In this document: positions 26,360 to 40,229 of the stretch, piece by piece
How positions within the stretch are numbered: position 1 is the stretch's first letter
Layout of the letters: each line of letters starts with the position of its first letter
Source: Luteibacter anthropi
GTDB taxonomy: Bacteria; Pseudomonadota; Gammaproteobacteria; Xanthomonadales; Rhodanobacteraceae
DNA length: 64,000 nucleotides
Direction of reading: 5' to 3'
NCBI RefSeq assembly: GCF_011759365.1
Contig: NZ_JAARLZ010000001.1
Location: 496,001-560,000, forward strand
Notes under the pieces: generated by a model
The model's database searches: none
Told to the model about the DNA's origin: nothing
The model's input: only the letters and a program-made list of their open reading frames with translations
Translations under genes and position numbers: made by a program

Positions 26360-27226
26360 TCAGGCGAACCACGCCGCCAGCACGATCACGGCGACCACGG
26401 CCAGCCACACGATCAGCACGCGGCGTATGACGCGGCGTGCGTCTTCGAGTTCCGCGATGGGGTCGCTTACGTCCTGCACGTAGCCGTCGCCGGCTTCCAC
26501 GTCGGCATCGACTCCTGCGCGGGCGACGGCGCCGAGGAAATCCGGTTCCAGGCGCGAGCGCGGGCTGCCGGAGTGACGGTGCCAATGGCGCCACGCGCCG
26601 ACCACGGCATCGAAGTCGGATACGAGGGCCATGGCGAACACCATGAGGTGTGCGGGGATCCAGTCGAGTGCGTCCACGAGGCGTCGCGCCGCAGAGCGTG
26701 CGTCGCCATCCAGCGAAAGCGATGCGTCGCGGCCCAGCAACTGCGCCAGCCGGTAGCCGAGGGCACCGACGGGGCCCAGAACGAAGAACCAGAACAACAC
26801 GCCGAAGCGACGACGCAGGGCAGCGTAGAAAGTTGCTTCCACGAGCGCCGGTGCAAACCACGGCAGGGGCTGTTCGTCCTGGCGCAGGGCGGCCACGGCC
26901 TCTTCGCGGCGAAGCGTGTCGGGGGCATGCAGGACGGCATCGAGGTCCGTCTCGATTTCGCGCGGTCCCAGCGCATAGATCAGCACCAGCACCGCGAAGA
27001 CGAACCAGGCAATGTCGAACAGGGGCAGGGCGCGGAGGATGCCGCCGATGATGGCGCAACCGATGACGGGTACGAGCAGCACCACCGCCACGCGACCCGC
27101 GCCGGAGAGATCGCCCAGCCGGCTCACCCAGGCGCGGAACCAGCGATCGTCGCGCCAGCGGGCAAGCTGGGGCACGCTCCAGACGATGACCAGGGCGATG
27201 AGTACGGCGAAGAGGCGTAGGGCCAT
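26360..27226 (-). CDS. ampE: AmpE-like integral membrane protein
   Basis: A 288-residue protein with hydrophobic segments near 3-18, 47-62, 67-84, about 145-165 and 265-288. The pattern (FDIAWFVFAVLVLIYALGPRE, EATFYAALRRRFGVLFWFFVLGP, DWIPAHLMVFAMAL) matches AmpE, the inner-membrane partner of AmpD linked to beta-lactamase induction and cell-wall recycling, related to CbiB. Sequence identity cannot be measured here. It ends nine bases after the LplT-PlsC stop on the opposite strand. No ampD is seen next to it. Confidence 0.75.
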   Translation of the reverse strand: MALRLFAVLIALVIVWSVPQLARWRDDRWFRAWVSRLGDLSGAGRVAVVLLVPVIGCAIIGGILRALPLFDIAWFVFAVLVLIYALGPREIETDLDAVLHAPDTLRREEAVAALRQDEQPLPWFAPALVEATFYAALRRRFGVLFWFFVLGPVGALGYRLAQLLGRDASLSLDGDARSAARRLVDALDWIPAHLMVFAMALVSDFDAVVGAWRHWHRHSGSPRSRLEPDFLGAVARAGVDADVEAGDGYVQDVSDPIAELEDARRVIRRVLIVWLAVVAVIVLAAWFA

Positions 27227-27284
27227 GACGATGCAGTCCGCGTGTCGATGGCCCGATTGTAGGCGAAGGGCGCCGGGCTGTGGA

Positions 27285-28259
27285 TCAGCGGCGGGGCGTG
27301 GCTGAAACCAGTTCATCGAGGCTGACGCCTCGTTCTGCGAGCCAGTGCTCAATCAGCCGGTAGGACACCGATAGCGGTGGCGGTACGCCGAGCGTGCCGT
27401 TGGCCATGCCTTCGACGATGTCGGCCACGGTGAACCAGCGGGCGTCTTCCAGTTCGTCGTCGCGCAGGCGGATGTCGCGGTTCTTCGCGGTGGCGGTGAA
27501 GCCGACCATCAGCGAGGCAGGTAGCGGCCACGGCTGTGAGGAATGGTAGGTGGCGTGGAGTACCTCGACGCCGGATTCCTCGCGTACTTCGCGTTTCACG
27601 GCGTCTTCCAGCGACTCACCGGGCTCGATGAAGCCGGCCAGCGTCGAGTAGCGTCCCACGGGCCAGCCGCGCTGCCGCCCGAGCAGGCAGGCATCCTCGT
27701 GTTCGACGATGACGATGATCGCCGCGTCGGTACGAGGGAAGTGCAGGTGGGGCTCGTCCGGATTCGTGCACTGCACACGATGCCCGGAGGACACCACCAT
27801 CGTCGGTGCGCCACAGAGGCTGCAAAAGCGCATCTGTCGCTGCCAGTGCGTCACGCCCTTGGCGAAGGCAAACAGACCGGCCTCGAAGGCGGGAAAGGCC
27901 AGTCCGGCATCGCGCAAGCCGACGCGACGCGCTCCGGTGAGGGCGACGAAGATCTCCACGTGGGCTTCGTCGAGCACCAGCGCGAACCAGGCGGAATCGC
28001 GGGCAAGGCCCAGAAAGGTGGCAGGCACGTCGCCGAAGCGTTCGGCACGCATGTTCGACGACATCCACTGCGGCAGGTCGGCACCGGTAAGGGCCATGGC
28101 GCGGCCTTCGGTATCGAGCACCAGGAAGCGGGTATCCGCTGCGCGTTCGGTTTCTTCCACCCACAGGCGGTCGTCGCGGCGTTCGGCCATGCGATCGATG
28201 TCGACGCCTGCGAAGACGTTCTCGCGGGCTTCCGCCGCCACGGCCTTGTCGCGATCCAT
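27285..28259 (-). CDS. nudC: NAD(+)/NADH diphosphatase (RNA de-NADding Nudix enzyme)
   Basis: A 324-residue NudC. It hydrolyses NADH/NAD+ and removes NAD caps from RNA. The Nudix box GFIEPGESLEDAVKREVREE fits GX5EX7REUXEEXGU exactly, and the NudC tail motif SQPWPLPASLM is present. The zinc ribbon before it reads FCSLCGAP...VQCTNPDEPHLHFPR: only three of the usual four cysteines remain. ATG 28259 is used; a GTG twelve bases upstream is also possible. It follows erpA by 22 bp and may share its transcript. Confidence 0.92.
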   Translation of the reverse strand: MDRDKAVAAEARENVFAGVDIDRMAERRDDRLWVEETERAADTRFLVLDTEGRAMALTGADLPQWMSSNMRAERFGDVPATFLGLARDSAWFALVLDEAHVEIFVALTGARRVGLRDAGLAFPAFEAGLFAFAKGVTHWQRQMRFCSLCGAPTMVVSSGHRVQCTNPDEPHLHFPRTDAAIIVIVEHEDACLLGRQRGWPVGRYSTLAGFIEPGESLEDAVKREVREESGVEVLHATYHSSQPWPLPASLMVGFTATAKNRDIRLRDDELEDARWFTVADIVEGMANGTLGVPPPLSVSYRLIEHWLAERGVSLDELVSATPRR

Positions 28260-28281
28260 CCGTGCGCTCACGCCCGGTGGC

Positions 28282-28668
28282 TCAGGCGCTGAAGGACGAG
28301 CCGCAGCCGCAGGTCGTCTTCGCATTGGGATTGCGGATGACGAACTGCGAGCCGCTGAAGGATTCCTTGTAGTCGATCTCTGCGCCCGTGAGGTACTGGA
28401 GGGAGAGCGGATCGACGAGCAGGGTGACACCGTCGCGGGAGATGGCGAGGTCGTCCTCGGCCTGGTCTTCGTCGAAGGTGAAGCCGTACTGGAAGCCCGA
28501 GCAGCCGCCGCCGTTGATGTACACGCGCAGCTTGAGCGACGGATTGCCTTCTTCTTCGATCAGCTCATGCACCTTGCGGGCAGCGGCCTCGGTGAAGATC
28601 AGGGGTGCACCGGCCGACCGGTAGTCCGGCGCGGCGGCGGTGGGAGCCATGGGGAAGGGGTTGTTCAT
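28282..28668 (-). CDS. erpA: Iron-sulfur cluster insertion protein ErpA
   Basis: A 128-residue A-type carrier that delivers [4Fe-4S] or [2Fe-2S] clusters to apoproteins. The three cluster-ligand cysteines are present in [12 protein letters not shown] and the C-terminal [11 protein letters not shown]. The [18 protein letters not shown] segment and final motif are those of ErpA/IscA. Residues 1-20 are a short variable extension. It is probably the first gene of an erpA-nudC unit. Confidence 0.93.
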   Translation of the reverse strand: MNNPFPMAPTAAAPDYRSAGAPLIFTEAAARKVHELIEEEGNPSLKLRVYINGGGCSGFQYGFTFDEDQAEDDLAISRDGVTLLVDPLSLQYLTGAEIDYKESFSGSQFVIRNPNAKTTCGCGSSFSA

Positions 28669-28698
28669 GCGCCCATAATGGCGCCGATCCGTGACAGG

Positions 28699-29127
28699 TC
28701 AAGCCTTGGTCAGTGCCCGGGTGACCTCGGTGGCGCTTTCGGCGAGCTGGCGCACGGTGGGGGGCGCCCGATGGATCATCCGGCCGTTCACCTTCGCGCC
28801 GGCTGCCATTTCCAGCACCTGGTACTGCACGTCGCCCTCGATATGGGCCAGCGGCGCCAGTTCCAGGCGGTCGCGGGCTTCGACGTCGCCCGTGACGCCG
28901 CCGTTGATGACGGCGTGTGGCACGTCCACGCGCCCGACGACACGCCCGGTCTCGCTGATGGTGAGAATGCCATCACCCTCCGCCCGTACGTTGCCCTCGA
29001 TGGTGCCGTCCAGGTGCAGCGCGCCACGGAAGTCGATATCACCACGCAGGACGACGCCCTGGGCGATCAGACTGGTGGCGGCGGGGCTTACGGCGGGTGG
29101 CTGGGTCTTGCGGTTACTGCCGAACAT
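28699..29127 (-). CDS. Bactofilin (polymer-forming cytoskeletal protein)
   Basis: A 142-residue bactofilin. The central DUF583 beta-helix (about 24-120) shows the family's repeating hydrophobic/Gly pattern: GVVLRGDIDFRGALHLDGTI, GRVVGRVDVPHAVINGGVTG, ARDRLELAPLAHIEGDVQY. Bactofilins assemble into non-polar filaments at the inner membrane that place cell-wall or stalk enzymes. The N-terminus MFGSNRKTQP resembles the short membrane-targeting peptide of this family. It overlaps the upstream DUF6776-like gene by 14 bp, so they are co-translated. Confidence 0.9.
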   Translation of the reverse strand: MFGSNRKTQPPAVSPAATSLIAQGVVLRGDIDFRGALHLDGTIEGNVRAEGDGILTISETGRVVGRVDVPHAVINGGVTGDVEARDRLELAPLAHIEGDVQYQVLEMAAGAKVNGRMIHRAPPTVRQLAESATEVTRALTKA

Positions 29128-29857
29128 CGTTGGTGTCCTCGTTTCGGGTGGCGTCGGTCCAGGCGATCGTGGTGTCCACGGATTCGCCGCCGGGCACGGC
29201 GGCTACCAGTCGCAGCCGTGCCGGCTGGAATCCGGTGGGCAAGGTGAAGCTGGTCTGCACCTGCTGGAAGTATTTGAAGGAGAAGGGCTGGTCCACGAGG
29301 TCGCCGGACTGGCCGAGGGCCGCACCTTCGAGGGTGACGACCTTGCTCGCCTGGATGCCTTCCACGCTGAGGTGGAGGGTGCCTTTCACCAGCTCGCCGC
29401 GGCGGGCGTTCTGGGTAAGCGTCACGACGAGGTTCCAGGCCTGCGGGGAGTCTTTTACCGGCGTGCCACGGGCGCCCTGGATGCGCAGGCCCTGGCGCTG
29501 GCTGTCGCCGCCGACCAGCCGGGAGTAGAAATCCAGATCGGTGCGCAGGCCGCTGATTTCCTCGTCGCGCTCGGCAAGGTTGCGTTTCAGCTCGCGGGTG
29601 GCGACATCGCCGACCTGGGCATCCCGCTGGAGATTGGCCACCTGCTGGCGGAGGTCTTCGGTTTCCGTGGCCGTGCGCTGCGCATCGCCATGACCGGCCG
29701 TGCTGGCTGGCTTGCGGCCGCCGTACCACGCGCCCAGCAGCAGGGCCAACGCCACGCTCACGGCCCAGCCGCCTCCCAGCAGGAGGCGCCGGCGGCGTTC
29801 GCGGGCCGCGTCGTCGAGCGTACGCACGACGAACCGTGGCGGATGGCGTGGGGCCAT
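29114..29857 (-). CDS. Bitopic membrane protein, DUF6776-like, coupled to bactofilin
   Basis: A 247-residue protein: short basic cytosolic N-terminus (RERRRR before residue 25), one membrane span (about 26-43), a coiled coil (about 60-108, ETEDLRQQVANLQRD...) and a periplasmic beta-rich domain (about 118-240, with NLVVTLTQNARRGELVKGTL and FSFKYFQQVQTSFTLP). I recognise the layout of the uncharacterised DUF6776 family found next to bactofilins; the function is not known. The 14-bp overlap with the bactofilin gene suggests a membrane partner for the filament. Confidence 0.7.
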   Translation of the reverse strand: MAPRHPPRFVVRTLDDAARERRRRLLLGGGWAVSVALALLLGAWYGGRKPASTAGHGDAQRTATETEDLRQQVANLQRDAQVGDVATRELKRNLAERDEEISGLRTDLDFYSRLVGGDSQRQGLRIQGARGTPVKDSPQAWNLVVTLTQNARRGELVKGTLHLSVEGIQASKVVTLEGAALGQSGDLVDQPFSFKYFQQVQTSFTLPTGFQPARLRLVAAVPGGESVDTTIAWTDATRNEDTNDVRQ

Positions 29858-29948
29858 GGACGGGTCCGTGGATGAAACGTGAAGGGCCGATGGTATAGCC
29901 CTTGTGTTTCGGAACGGTCAAGGAACCGTGCCGCAGACCCGGAAACAG

Positions 29949-29972
29949 TAAGGCCGCCTTGCGGCGGCCCTT
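29949..29972 (-). terminator. Hairpin after bfr
   Basis: GGCCGCC (29952-29958) and GGCGGCC (29963-29969) form a 7-bp GC stem with a four-base loop, seven bases past the bfr stop. The following T run on the minus strand is short, so termination may be partial. Confidence 0.55.
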
Positions 29973-29978
29973 CTGAGA

Positions 29979-30461
29979 TCAATCGTGGTTGATCGATCCG
30001 ACCTTGCTGAGCATGTAGCGCTCGGGGCCGATGTCCTTGATGAGGCTGAACTGAGTTTCGAGCCAGTCGATGTGCTCTTCTTCCTGGCCAAGGATGAACT
30101 TGAACAGGTCGCGGCTCACGAAGTCGTGGATGCCTTCGCTGTAGGCGATGGCTTCACGCAGGTCCTTGGTGGCGATCATTTCGAGATCGAGGTCGCCCTG
30201 AAGGGCCTCGACCACGTTTTCGCCGATGCGCAGCTTGCCCAGGTGCTGAAGGTTCGGCAGGCCGTCGAGGAAGAGGATGCGCTCGATCAGCTTGTCGGCG
30301 TGCTTCATCTCTTCGATGGACTCTTCGTACTCGTGCTTGGCCAGCTCGTTGTAGCCCCAGTCCTTGAACATCCTGTAATGCAGGAAGTACTGGTTGATGG
30401 CGGCCAGCTCGTTGTAGAGCACCTTGTTGAGGTATTCGATGACCTTCGCGTCGCCCTTCAT
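29979..30461 (-). CDS. bfr: Bacterioferritin
   Basis: A 160-residue Bfr that stores iron as a 24-mer haem-containing shell. The sequence [20 protein letters not shown] aligns directly with E. coli Bfr. The ferroxidase residues Glu18, Glu51 and His54 and the haem ligand Met52 (IEEMKHAD) are all present, as is the C-terminal [10 protein letters not shown] site. The leftward gene has bfd upstream (97 bp away), the usual iron storage and release pair. Confidence 0.97.
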   Translation of the reverse strand: MKGDAKVIEYLNKVLYNELAAINQYFLHYRMFKDWGYNELAKHEYEESIEEMKHADKLIERILFLDGLPNLQHLGKLRIGENVVEALQGDLDLEMIATKDLREAIAYSEGIHDFVSRDLFKFILGQEEEHIDWLETQFSLIKDIGPERYMLSKVGSINHD

Positions 30462-30566
30462 ATGGGGTCTCCCTGGATAAGCAGGGTGCGACTATACGTC
30501 GCCCGGAAAGACGATGACGTAACGAGAATGAAGACGGTTTGCGTCCGCGCTACGCGGTGTGCCGAC

Positions 30567-30770
30567 TCAGGCCGGGGTGGGCAGGAAGCTCAGTACGGAG
30601 CGGGTCTCGGCCACGGCCTCGCGCAGGCACTGGCGGGCTTCCGACTCGCAGGCCCCGCAGCAGTCGGAACAGCCCGTACGGGCCTGGAGTTCCGAAAACG
30701 ACTCCACGCCCTCGGCCGCGGCGCGGCGGATGGCGTGGTCGGTGACGGCATTGCACATGCAGATGTACAT
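30567..30770 (-). CDS. bfd: Bacterioferritin-associated ferredoxin
   Basis: A 67-residue Bfd. It binds a [2Fe-2S] cluster and donates electrons to bacterioferritin for iron release. Ligand cysteines: Cys4 and Cys6 (MYICMCN) and the distal CxxC, here in GCSDCCGAC (Cys34, 37, 38, 41; 38/41 align best with E. coli Cys39/42). The start ATG 30770 gives the exact family N-terminus; an in-frame ATG three codons upstream is less likely. A promoter with a Fur-box-like element lies directly upstream. Confidence 0.93.
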   Translation of the reverse strand: MYICMCNAVTDHAIRRAAAEGVESFSELQARTGCSDCCGACESEARQCLREAVAETRSVLSFLPTPA

Positions 30771-30777
30771 GGCGCGC

Positions 30778-30806
30778 ATTCGAACGCGAATGCGAACGAT
30801 TGTCAA
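30778..30806 (-). promoter_or_regulatory. bfd promoter with Fur-box-like element
   Basis: On the minus strand TTGACA (30806-30801) is followed after 17 bp by TCGAAT (30783-30778), a good -35 and fair -10. The 19 bases 30786-30804 match 12 of 19 positions of the classical Fur box. The expected transcription start lies at or next to the bfd ATG, so the mRNA may be nearly leaderless. Iron-responsive control is inferred. Confidence 0.5.
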
Positions 30807-30828
30807 CCGCGCGATTGTGAACGGGAGG

Positions 30829-31371
30829 CTAGCCGCCCTCGACGGCCCGGCGCTGGGCCTCGGCCTGCTGCGGGCAGCGGCCCACCTCGACCCGGCAGAT
30901 CGTCTCGACGGTAGGGGCGAACTGGCGCAGGGCCCGTTCGTAGACCTGGCGCTTGAAGTTGACCACGTGGTTGGCCGGGTACCAGAAATCGACCCAGCGC
31001 CAGAGGTCGAACTCGGGCTTCTCGCAGGCATCGAGCTTCAGGTCGCCCTCGCAGCCGACCAGGCGCAGCAGGAACCAGACCTGCTTCTGGCCGATGCAGG
31101 TGGGGCGCTGGTGATGGCGCACGAAACGGCTCGGCAGGCGGTAACGCAGCCAGCCACGGGTCTCGGCCAGCACTTCGACGTGATGGGACAGCAGGCCGGT
31201 TTCTTCCTCCAGTTCGCGGTACATGGCTTCCAGTGGCGTTTCGTCACTGCGCATGCCGCCCTGGGGGAACTGCCAGCCGTCGCGATTGACGCGGCGCGCC
31301 CAGAACAGGCGCCCGTCCCCATTGAGGAGGACGATTCCCACGTTCGGTCGGTAGCCATCTGCGTCGATCAT
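30829..31371 (-). CDS. rppH: RNA pyrophosphohydrolase
   Basis: A 180-residue RppH. It removes pyrophosphate from 5'-triphosphate mRNA, starting decay by RNase E. The start [20 protein letters not shown] is the family N-terminus and has GGAGG six bases before the ATG. The Nudix box [20 protein letters not shown] is intact, followed by the family motif [20 protein letters not shown]. The region between it and the tRNA carries only leader sequence. Confidence 0.95.
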   Translation of the reverse strand: MIDADGYRPNVGIVLLNGDGRLFWARRVNRDGWQFPQGGMRSDETPLEAMYRELEEETGLLSHHVEVLAETRGWLRYRLPSRFVRHHQRPTCIGQKQVWFLLRLVGCEGDLKLDACEKPEFDLWRWVDFWYPANHVVNFKRQVYERALRQFAPTVETICRVEVGRCPQQAEAQRRAVEGG

Positions 31372-31534
31372 CAACCCTCCGCAAAACCCCGGCGCGCTTA
31401 CGAAAACCGTCGCGCTTCGCCCCGATTCAACCACAGCGCCGGAAGCGGGGGCAAGGCACTACTTGAATGGCGAGCCAGCCCCGATTAAACTGCCCGGCCT
31501 TCGTGAGCCCGTCTCACGAACGACCAGGTTCCAT

Positions 31535-31611
31535 GGCTAGGTAGCTCAGCTGGTCAGAGCGCGGCACTCATAATGCTGAGGTCGGCGGTTCGAGCCCGCC
31601 TCTAGCCACCA
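31535..31611 (+). tRNA. tRNA-Met (elongator, anticodon CAT)
   Basis: A 77-base cloverleaf with encoded CCA. Acceptor GGCTAGG pairs with CTAGCC near the 3' end, the D-arm reads GCTCAGCTGGTCAGAGC, the anticodon loop is CTCATAA, and the T-arm has GGTTCGAGCC. The GGCTA acceptor start and GTAGCTCAG D-arm are those of elongator tRNA-Met; the CAT-anticodon tRNA-Ile2 usually begins GGCCC, and initiator tRNA lacks the 1-72 pair. Confidence 0.93.
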
Positions 31612-31618
31612 AAACGAA

Positions 31619-31652
31619 AAGGCCGTGCCCCAAAGGGCGCGGCCTTTTTCTT
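31619..31652 (+). terminator. Intrinsic terminator after tRNA-Met
   Basis: AAGGCCG-TGCCC and GGGC-GCGGCCTT form a stem of about 10 bp with a short CAAA-type loop, followed by TTTTTCTTTT. It starts eight bases after the tRNA CCA end. It could also serve the convergent LuxR-type gene. Confidence 0.88.
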
Positions 31653-31653
31653 T

Positions 31654-32277
31654 TCATCCCGTCACCGGTTCGGTTTCCGCGGGCGCTTCGTCCCGTCGTC
31701 CGACGGCAGGTGGCTCCAGTACCACGCGGGCCAGTTCCACCACGTTGTGAACCCTGAGCTTGGCCATCAGGTTCGCCCGGTGCAGTTCCACCGTCTTGTG
31801 GCTGATGTTCAGTTCGGCGGCGATCACCTTGTTGAGCTTGCCGCTCATGATGCCGTCGAGCACCTGGGATTCGCGCCGGGTCAGGCTCACGTCCGGGCGC
31901 AGCATGGCAAAGCTGTTGGGCGTGGGCTCGTCGCTGCCGGGTTCGTCGTCCGGCAGGGGCATCAGGAAGGCGGCGTCGAAGGCGGCCGGTGCGAGATCCA
32001 GCGGCTGCCGCGTCAGCCGGAACCGGCGCGGCGCCCGTTCCGCTATGCGGATCACGAACTCGTCGTTCGCATTGCCCGGCTCCAGGTGCGTGGTGAACCA
32101 GTCGGGCAGGCTCGTGGGAAGCAAGCTCCCGAACTCGCGCCGGAAAGCTTCATTGGCCATGACGGCCGGGCCCCCGTCCCGGGGCCAGACCACGCAGGGC
32201 CAGGGCAATGCAGCAAATACCTCCTCGGCCAGTCCGCTCACGGGCGAACCACCGGGCGAATCACGACCAGGGCCCAT
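31654..32277 (-). CDS. LuxR/FixJ-type transcriptional regulator with PAS-like N-terminus
   Basis: A 207-residue protein. The C-terminal GerE/LuxR helix-turn-helix (about 137-195) is clear: [40 protein letters not shown], then VVELARV. The N-terminal part (about 12-110) resembles a single PAS-like sensor ([30 protein letters not shown]) and not a CheY receiver, so no phospho-Asp is predicted. ATG 32277 is used because AAGGAGG lies seven bases upstream; the open frame runs on to a GTG at 32424. The ligand and regulon are unknown. Confidence 0.8.
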   Translation of the reverse strand: MGPGRDSPGGSPVSGLAEEVFAALPWPCVVWPRDGGPAVMANEAFRREFGSLLPTSLPDWFTTHLEPGNANDEFVIRIAERAPRRFRLTRQPLDLAPAAFDAAFLMPLPDDEPGSDEPTPNSFAMLRPDVSLTRRESQVLDGIMSGKLNKVIAAELNISHKTVELHRANLMAKLRVHNVVELARVVLEPPAVGRRDEAPAETEPVTG

Positions 32278-32479
32278 CGAAGGCCTCCTTGTGAGCGCTA
32301 TGGGCAGGCTGTGCGCGGGACCCCTCGCCCCCGCGTGAAGTTTCCACTGCAACCGTTCATCGGGGAAAAGTCCAGTCGCATCGCCGGAAATGCGACAGGG
32401 ATCGTGAAGACCTGCCGTATCCACGCGTTTTGACGGGGGTGCCGCTAAACTAGGCGGTCACCAGCCTCCCGGACCGGCC

Positions 32480-32833
32480 ATGCGTATCTTCAAGACCTTC
32501 AACATCGAAGCGGCCCATCGCTTGCCGAATGTGCCTGAAGGGCACAAGTGCGCGAGGCTGCACGGGCACTCCTTCCATGTGGAATTGCACGTGGAGGGCC
32601 CCACCGATCCCGTGCTGGGCTGGGTCATGGATTTCGGCGAGCTGAAGGCCCGCTTCCAGCCGCTTTACGACCGTCTCGACCATCACTACCTCAACGATAT
32701 CGAGGGTCTCGAAAACCCCACCAGCGAGAACCTTGCCCGCTGGATCTTCGAGCACCTGCGTCCCGAGGTCCCGTTGCTGTGCAAGGTGGTGGTCCACGAA
32801 ACCTGCACCTCCGGCGCCGAATACACCGGCTGA
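32480..32833 (+). CDS. queD: 6-carboxy-5,6,7,8-tetrahydropterin synthase
   Basis: A 117-residue QueD/PTPS family enzyme in the queuosine/7-deazaguanine pathway; it converts dihydroneopterin triphosphate to 6-carboxytetrahydropterin. Zinc ligands His13 (NIEAAHRL), His28 and His30 (RLHGHSF) and catalytic Cys24 ([10 protein letters not shown]) are in place. The later DHHYLNDI and [10 protein letters not shown] motifs are typical. It stands alone; queC and queE are not in the window. Confidence 0.92.
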   Translation: MRIFKTFNIEAAHRLPNVPEGHKCARLHGHSFHVELHVEGPTDPVLGWVMDFGELKARFQPLYDRLDHHYLNDIEGLENPTSENLARWIFEHLRPEVPLLCKVVVHETCTSGAEYTG

Positions 32834-32949
32834 CGGATACGGGCATTTCCGGCAAACGAAAACCTGTCACCGCAACAAATTATGGTTGCTGCCTTGCAGC
32901 AGGCGGGACTACACTCCGGCATCCCCCCGTTCCCCGACGGTAGACACCC

Positions 32950-33276
32950 ATGGCCAACGCAAACGGATACGCCGATTTCGCCCGTTTCGTCGAGCAGGCC
33001 GCCGCTGCACAGGCGCTGGCCTGGCGCAGCATGGAACGTGTCGCCGACCTGCATCTGCAGGCCATCGAGGGACATGCCAGGGCCGCGACCGGCCTGATGG
33101 CCGATGTCATGCTCGCTCCCGATGCCGATGCCCTGCGTGCCGTCCTGGCGCGTGGCGAGCACCTGCAGCGCGAGGGCGTCGAGCGTGCCGCGACAGCCGC
33201 AGGGGACATCATGGACGTCGCCGTCGCAACGGCCACGTCACTTGGCGCGATGGTGGGCCGGCCCGCCAGGGCCTGA
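32950..33276 (+). CDS. Phasin-like small helical protein
   Basis: A 108-residue, almost entirely alpha-helical protein rich in Ala (FVEQAAAAQALAWRSMERVA, ATGLMADVMLAPDADALRAV). The pattern and length fit phasins, amphipathic proteins that coat polyhydroxyalkanoate granules, including the FxxxxxE and DVAVATATSL features of phasin_2 members. No PHA synthase is in the window, so the granule role is inferred. It has no signal peptide or membrane span. Confidence 0.6.
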   Translation: MANANGYADFARFVEQAAAAQALAWRSMERVADLHLQAIEGHARAATGLMADVMLAPDADALRAVLARGEHLQREGVERAATAAGDIMDVAVATATSLGAMVGRPARA

Positions 33277-33445
33277 CCCCGCCGCGCCGGCGTTCCAACG
33301 ACGCGACGGATCGTCGCGCCGGCGAGTGGTAGCGCCCTTTCCTCGCTTGTCCAGTCGTTTACGCCGCTGGTATACTTTTCCGGATTACACCGTGGCCCGT
33401 TGAACCAGCTGGTGCCGCCTTGCGCGTAACCACGGGAGCCTCGCG

Positions 33446-33811
33446 TTGCTCAACAGTCTTGCAGCCGGTCGTCATCTAGCCATGCGCGTGGTCATCGCGC
33501 AGCTGGTGATAGCCGTTGTCGTAGGGCTCGCTTTCACCCTGGAGGGGCGGTCGGCCGGTCTGGCCGCTTTCGGGGGCACCCTGATCGTCGCCATGGGCAC
33601 CGCGCTGCTTGCCGCGCGAGCCTTCGGTGCGCTGGGTGGAGCGGGAGCAACGTTCATGCGGTTCCTGGTGGGCATGATCCTTCGCTGGGTCGTGCTCATC
33701 GGTGGACTGCTGCTCATTCTGGTTCAGTGGAAGCTGCCACCCTTGCCCACTCTGGTGGGCCTGGTGGTCGGCTACGCGGTCAACGTATTTGCATTCAGAT
33801 TCAAGGGTTGA
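33446..33811 (+). CDS. atpI: ATP synthase subunit I
   Basis: A 121-residue membrane protein with four hydrophobic segments (about 12-27, 34-51, 66-90, 95-118). AtpI helps assemble the c-ring and imports Mg2+. First gene of the complete atp operon. The start is TTG at 33446, eight bases after GGGAG; no ATG fits the frame near it. The preceding 169 bp contain the likely operon promoter (for example TATACT around 33372). The stop is three bases before atpB. Confidence 0.85.
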   Translation: MLNSLAAGRHLAMRVVIAQLVIAVVVGLAFTLEGRSAGLAAFGGTLIVAMGTALLAARAFGALGGAGATFMRFLVGMILRWVVLIGGLLLILVQWKLPPLPTLVGLVVGYAVNVFAFRFKG

Positions 33812-35020
<1,209 letters not shown>

Positions 35021-35103
35021 GAAGCCGTTCGTTCCGTCACCGTGACGCCCTGGCGTCACGGTGATCGTCAGTACACAAGCGTTCGGAGTCTTTCGGAGAG
35101 ATC

Positions 35104-35574
35104 ATGGAAATCAACATGACCTTCCTGGGCCAGATGATCTCTTTTGCGATCCTGGTCTGGTTTACCACCAAGTTCATCTGGCCCCAGCTCAACGGTGCCA
35201 TCGAGGAGCGCCAGAAGAAGGTGGCCGAGGGCCTGGCCGCGGCCGAGCGCGCGCGCGCCGAGCTCAAGGATGCCGACGCCAAGGTCGCTTCCGAGATCAA
35301 GCAGGCCCGCCTGCAGTCCACCGAGATCATCGACAAGGCACAGGCCCAGGCCAACGCCATCATCGAGAAGGCTCGCGTGGAAGCCACCGACGAGATCAAC
35401 CGTCTGAAGGCCCAGGCCCAGGACGAGATCGCATCGATGGCACAGCGTGCCCGTGAGCAGCTGCGCGAACAGGTCGGCAAGCTTGCCGTCCAGGGCGCGG
35501 AGAAGATCGTCCAGCGTGAAATCGATCCGGCGGCCCACAAGGCGCTGCTCGACCAGCTCGCTGCCGAGATCTGA
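35104..35574 (+). CDS. atpF: ATP synthase Fo subunit b
   Basis: A 156-residue stator subunit: one N-terminal membrane helix (about 5-25, [20 protein letters not shown]) and a long charged coiled coil. The pattern [16 protein letters not shown] is typical of subunit b. It ends two bases before atpH. Confidence 0.97.
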   Translation: MEINMTFLGQMISFAILVWFTTKFIWPQLNGAIEERQKKVAEGLAAAERARAELKDADAKVASEIKQARLQSTEIIDKAQAQANAIIEKARVEATDEINRLKAQAQDEIASMAQRAREQLREQVGKLAVQGAEKIVQREIDPAAHKALLDQLAAEI

Positions 35575-35576
35575 TC

Positions 35577-36110
35577 ATGGCCCAGGCGCTCACCCTCGCC
35601 CGTCCCTACGCGCGCGCCGCCTTCGAGGTGGCGCACGCGTCGGGTGCGCTTGCCGACTGGTCGGCAGCGCTGAATTTCGCCGCCGCGGTTGCGGTCGACC
35701 CCCAGGTCGCCGGCCTCGGCAACGATCCGCGCGTGCTGCCGACGCAGCTCGTTGCGATCCATCTTCCGCAAGGCATGGCCGCCGATGCGCCGTTCGCCCG
35801 TTTCCTCGAGGAACTGGCAGAAAACGGCCGCATGGTGCTCCTGCCGGAAATCGCCGCGCTCTACGACCAGTACAAGCTGGAGTCGGAGTCGACCCTGAAG
35901 GTCAAGGTCACGAGCGCACTGGATCTCGACGCGTCGCAGACGGAAACGCTGCGCGCATCGCTGAAGCGCCGCTTCAAGCGCGAGATCGAACTGGATACGC
36001 ACGTCGATGCGACGTTGCTCGGCGGTGTCGTCATCGACACGGGCGAGCAGGTCATCGACGGTTCGGCGCGAGGCCGCCTGCAACGGCTGGCCAGCGCGCT
36101 GACGCACTGA
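35577..36110 (+). CDS. atpH: ATP synthase F1 subunit delta
   Basis: A 177-residue delta (OSCP) subunit that links the b-dimer to the alpha3beta3 head. TLARPYARAAFEVAHASGAL is the family N-terminus and the C-terminal GGVVIDTGEQVIDGSARGRL motif is the delta signature. It starts two bases after atpF. Confidence 0.96.
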   Translation: MAQALTLARPYARAAFEVAHASGALADWSAALNFAAAVAVDPQVAGLGNDPRVLPTQLVAIHLPQGMAADAPFARFLEELAENGRMVLLPEIAALYDQYKLESESTLKVKVTSALDLDASQTETLRASLKRRFKREIELDTHVDATLLGGVVIDTGEQVIDGSARGRLQRLASALTH

Positions 36111-36167
36111 TACGAGATTCTCATACCACCGGGTGCCGTGAGAGCGGCGCAACCCAAGGAACCGACC

Positions 36168-37718
<1,551 letters not shown>

Positions 37719-37789
37719 TAGCGAGACCCACGGGGCGGCGACATCGCCCGTCCCGTGATCCGGCGTCACCCTTTACAGACGAGTAAGCC

Positions 37790-40187
<2,398 letters not shown>

Positions 40188-40229
40188 GCGCCTTCTTCCC
40201 TCCTATCCTCCACTGACGGAATCCAGCCC

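Noticed and set aside
31535-31611. tRNA-Met as an attachment site of a genomic island
   Set aside because: There is no integrase, no direct repeat of the tRNA 3' end downstream, and the flanking genes (rppH, queD) are core genes.
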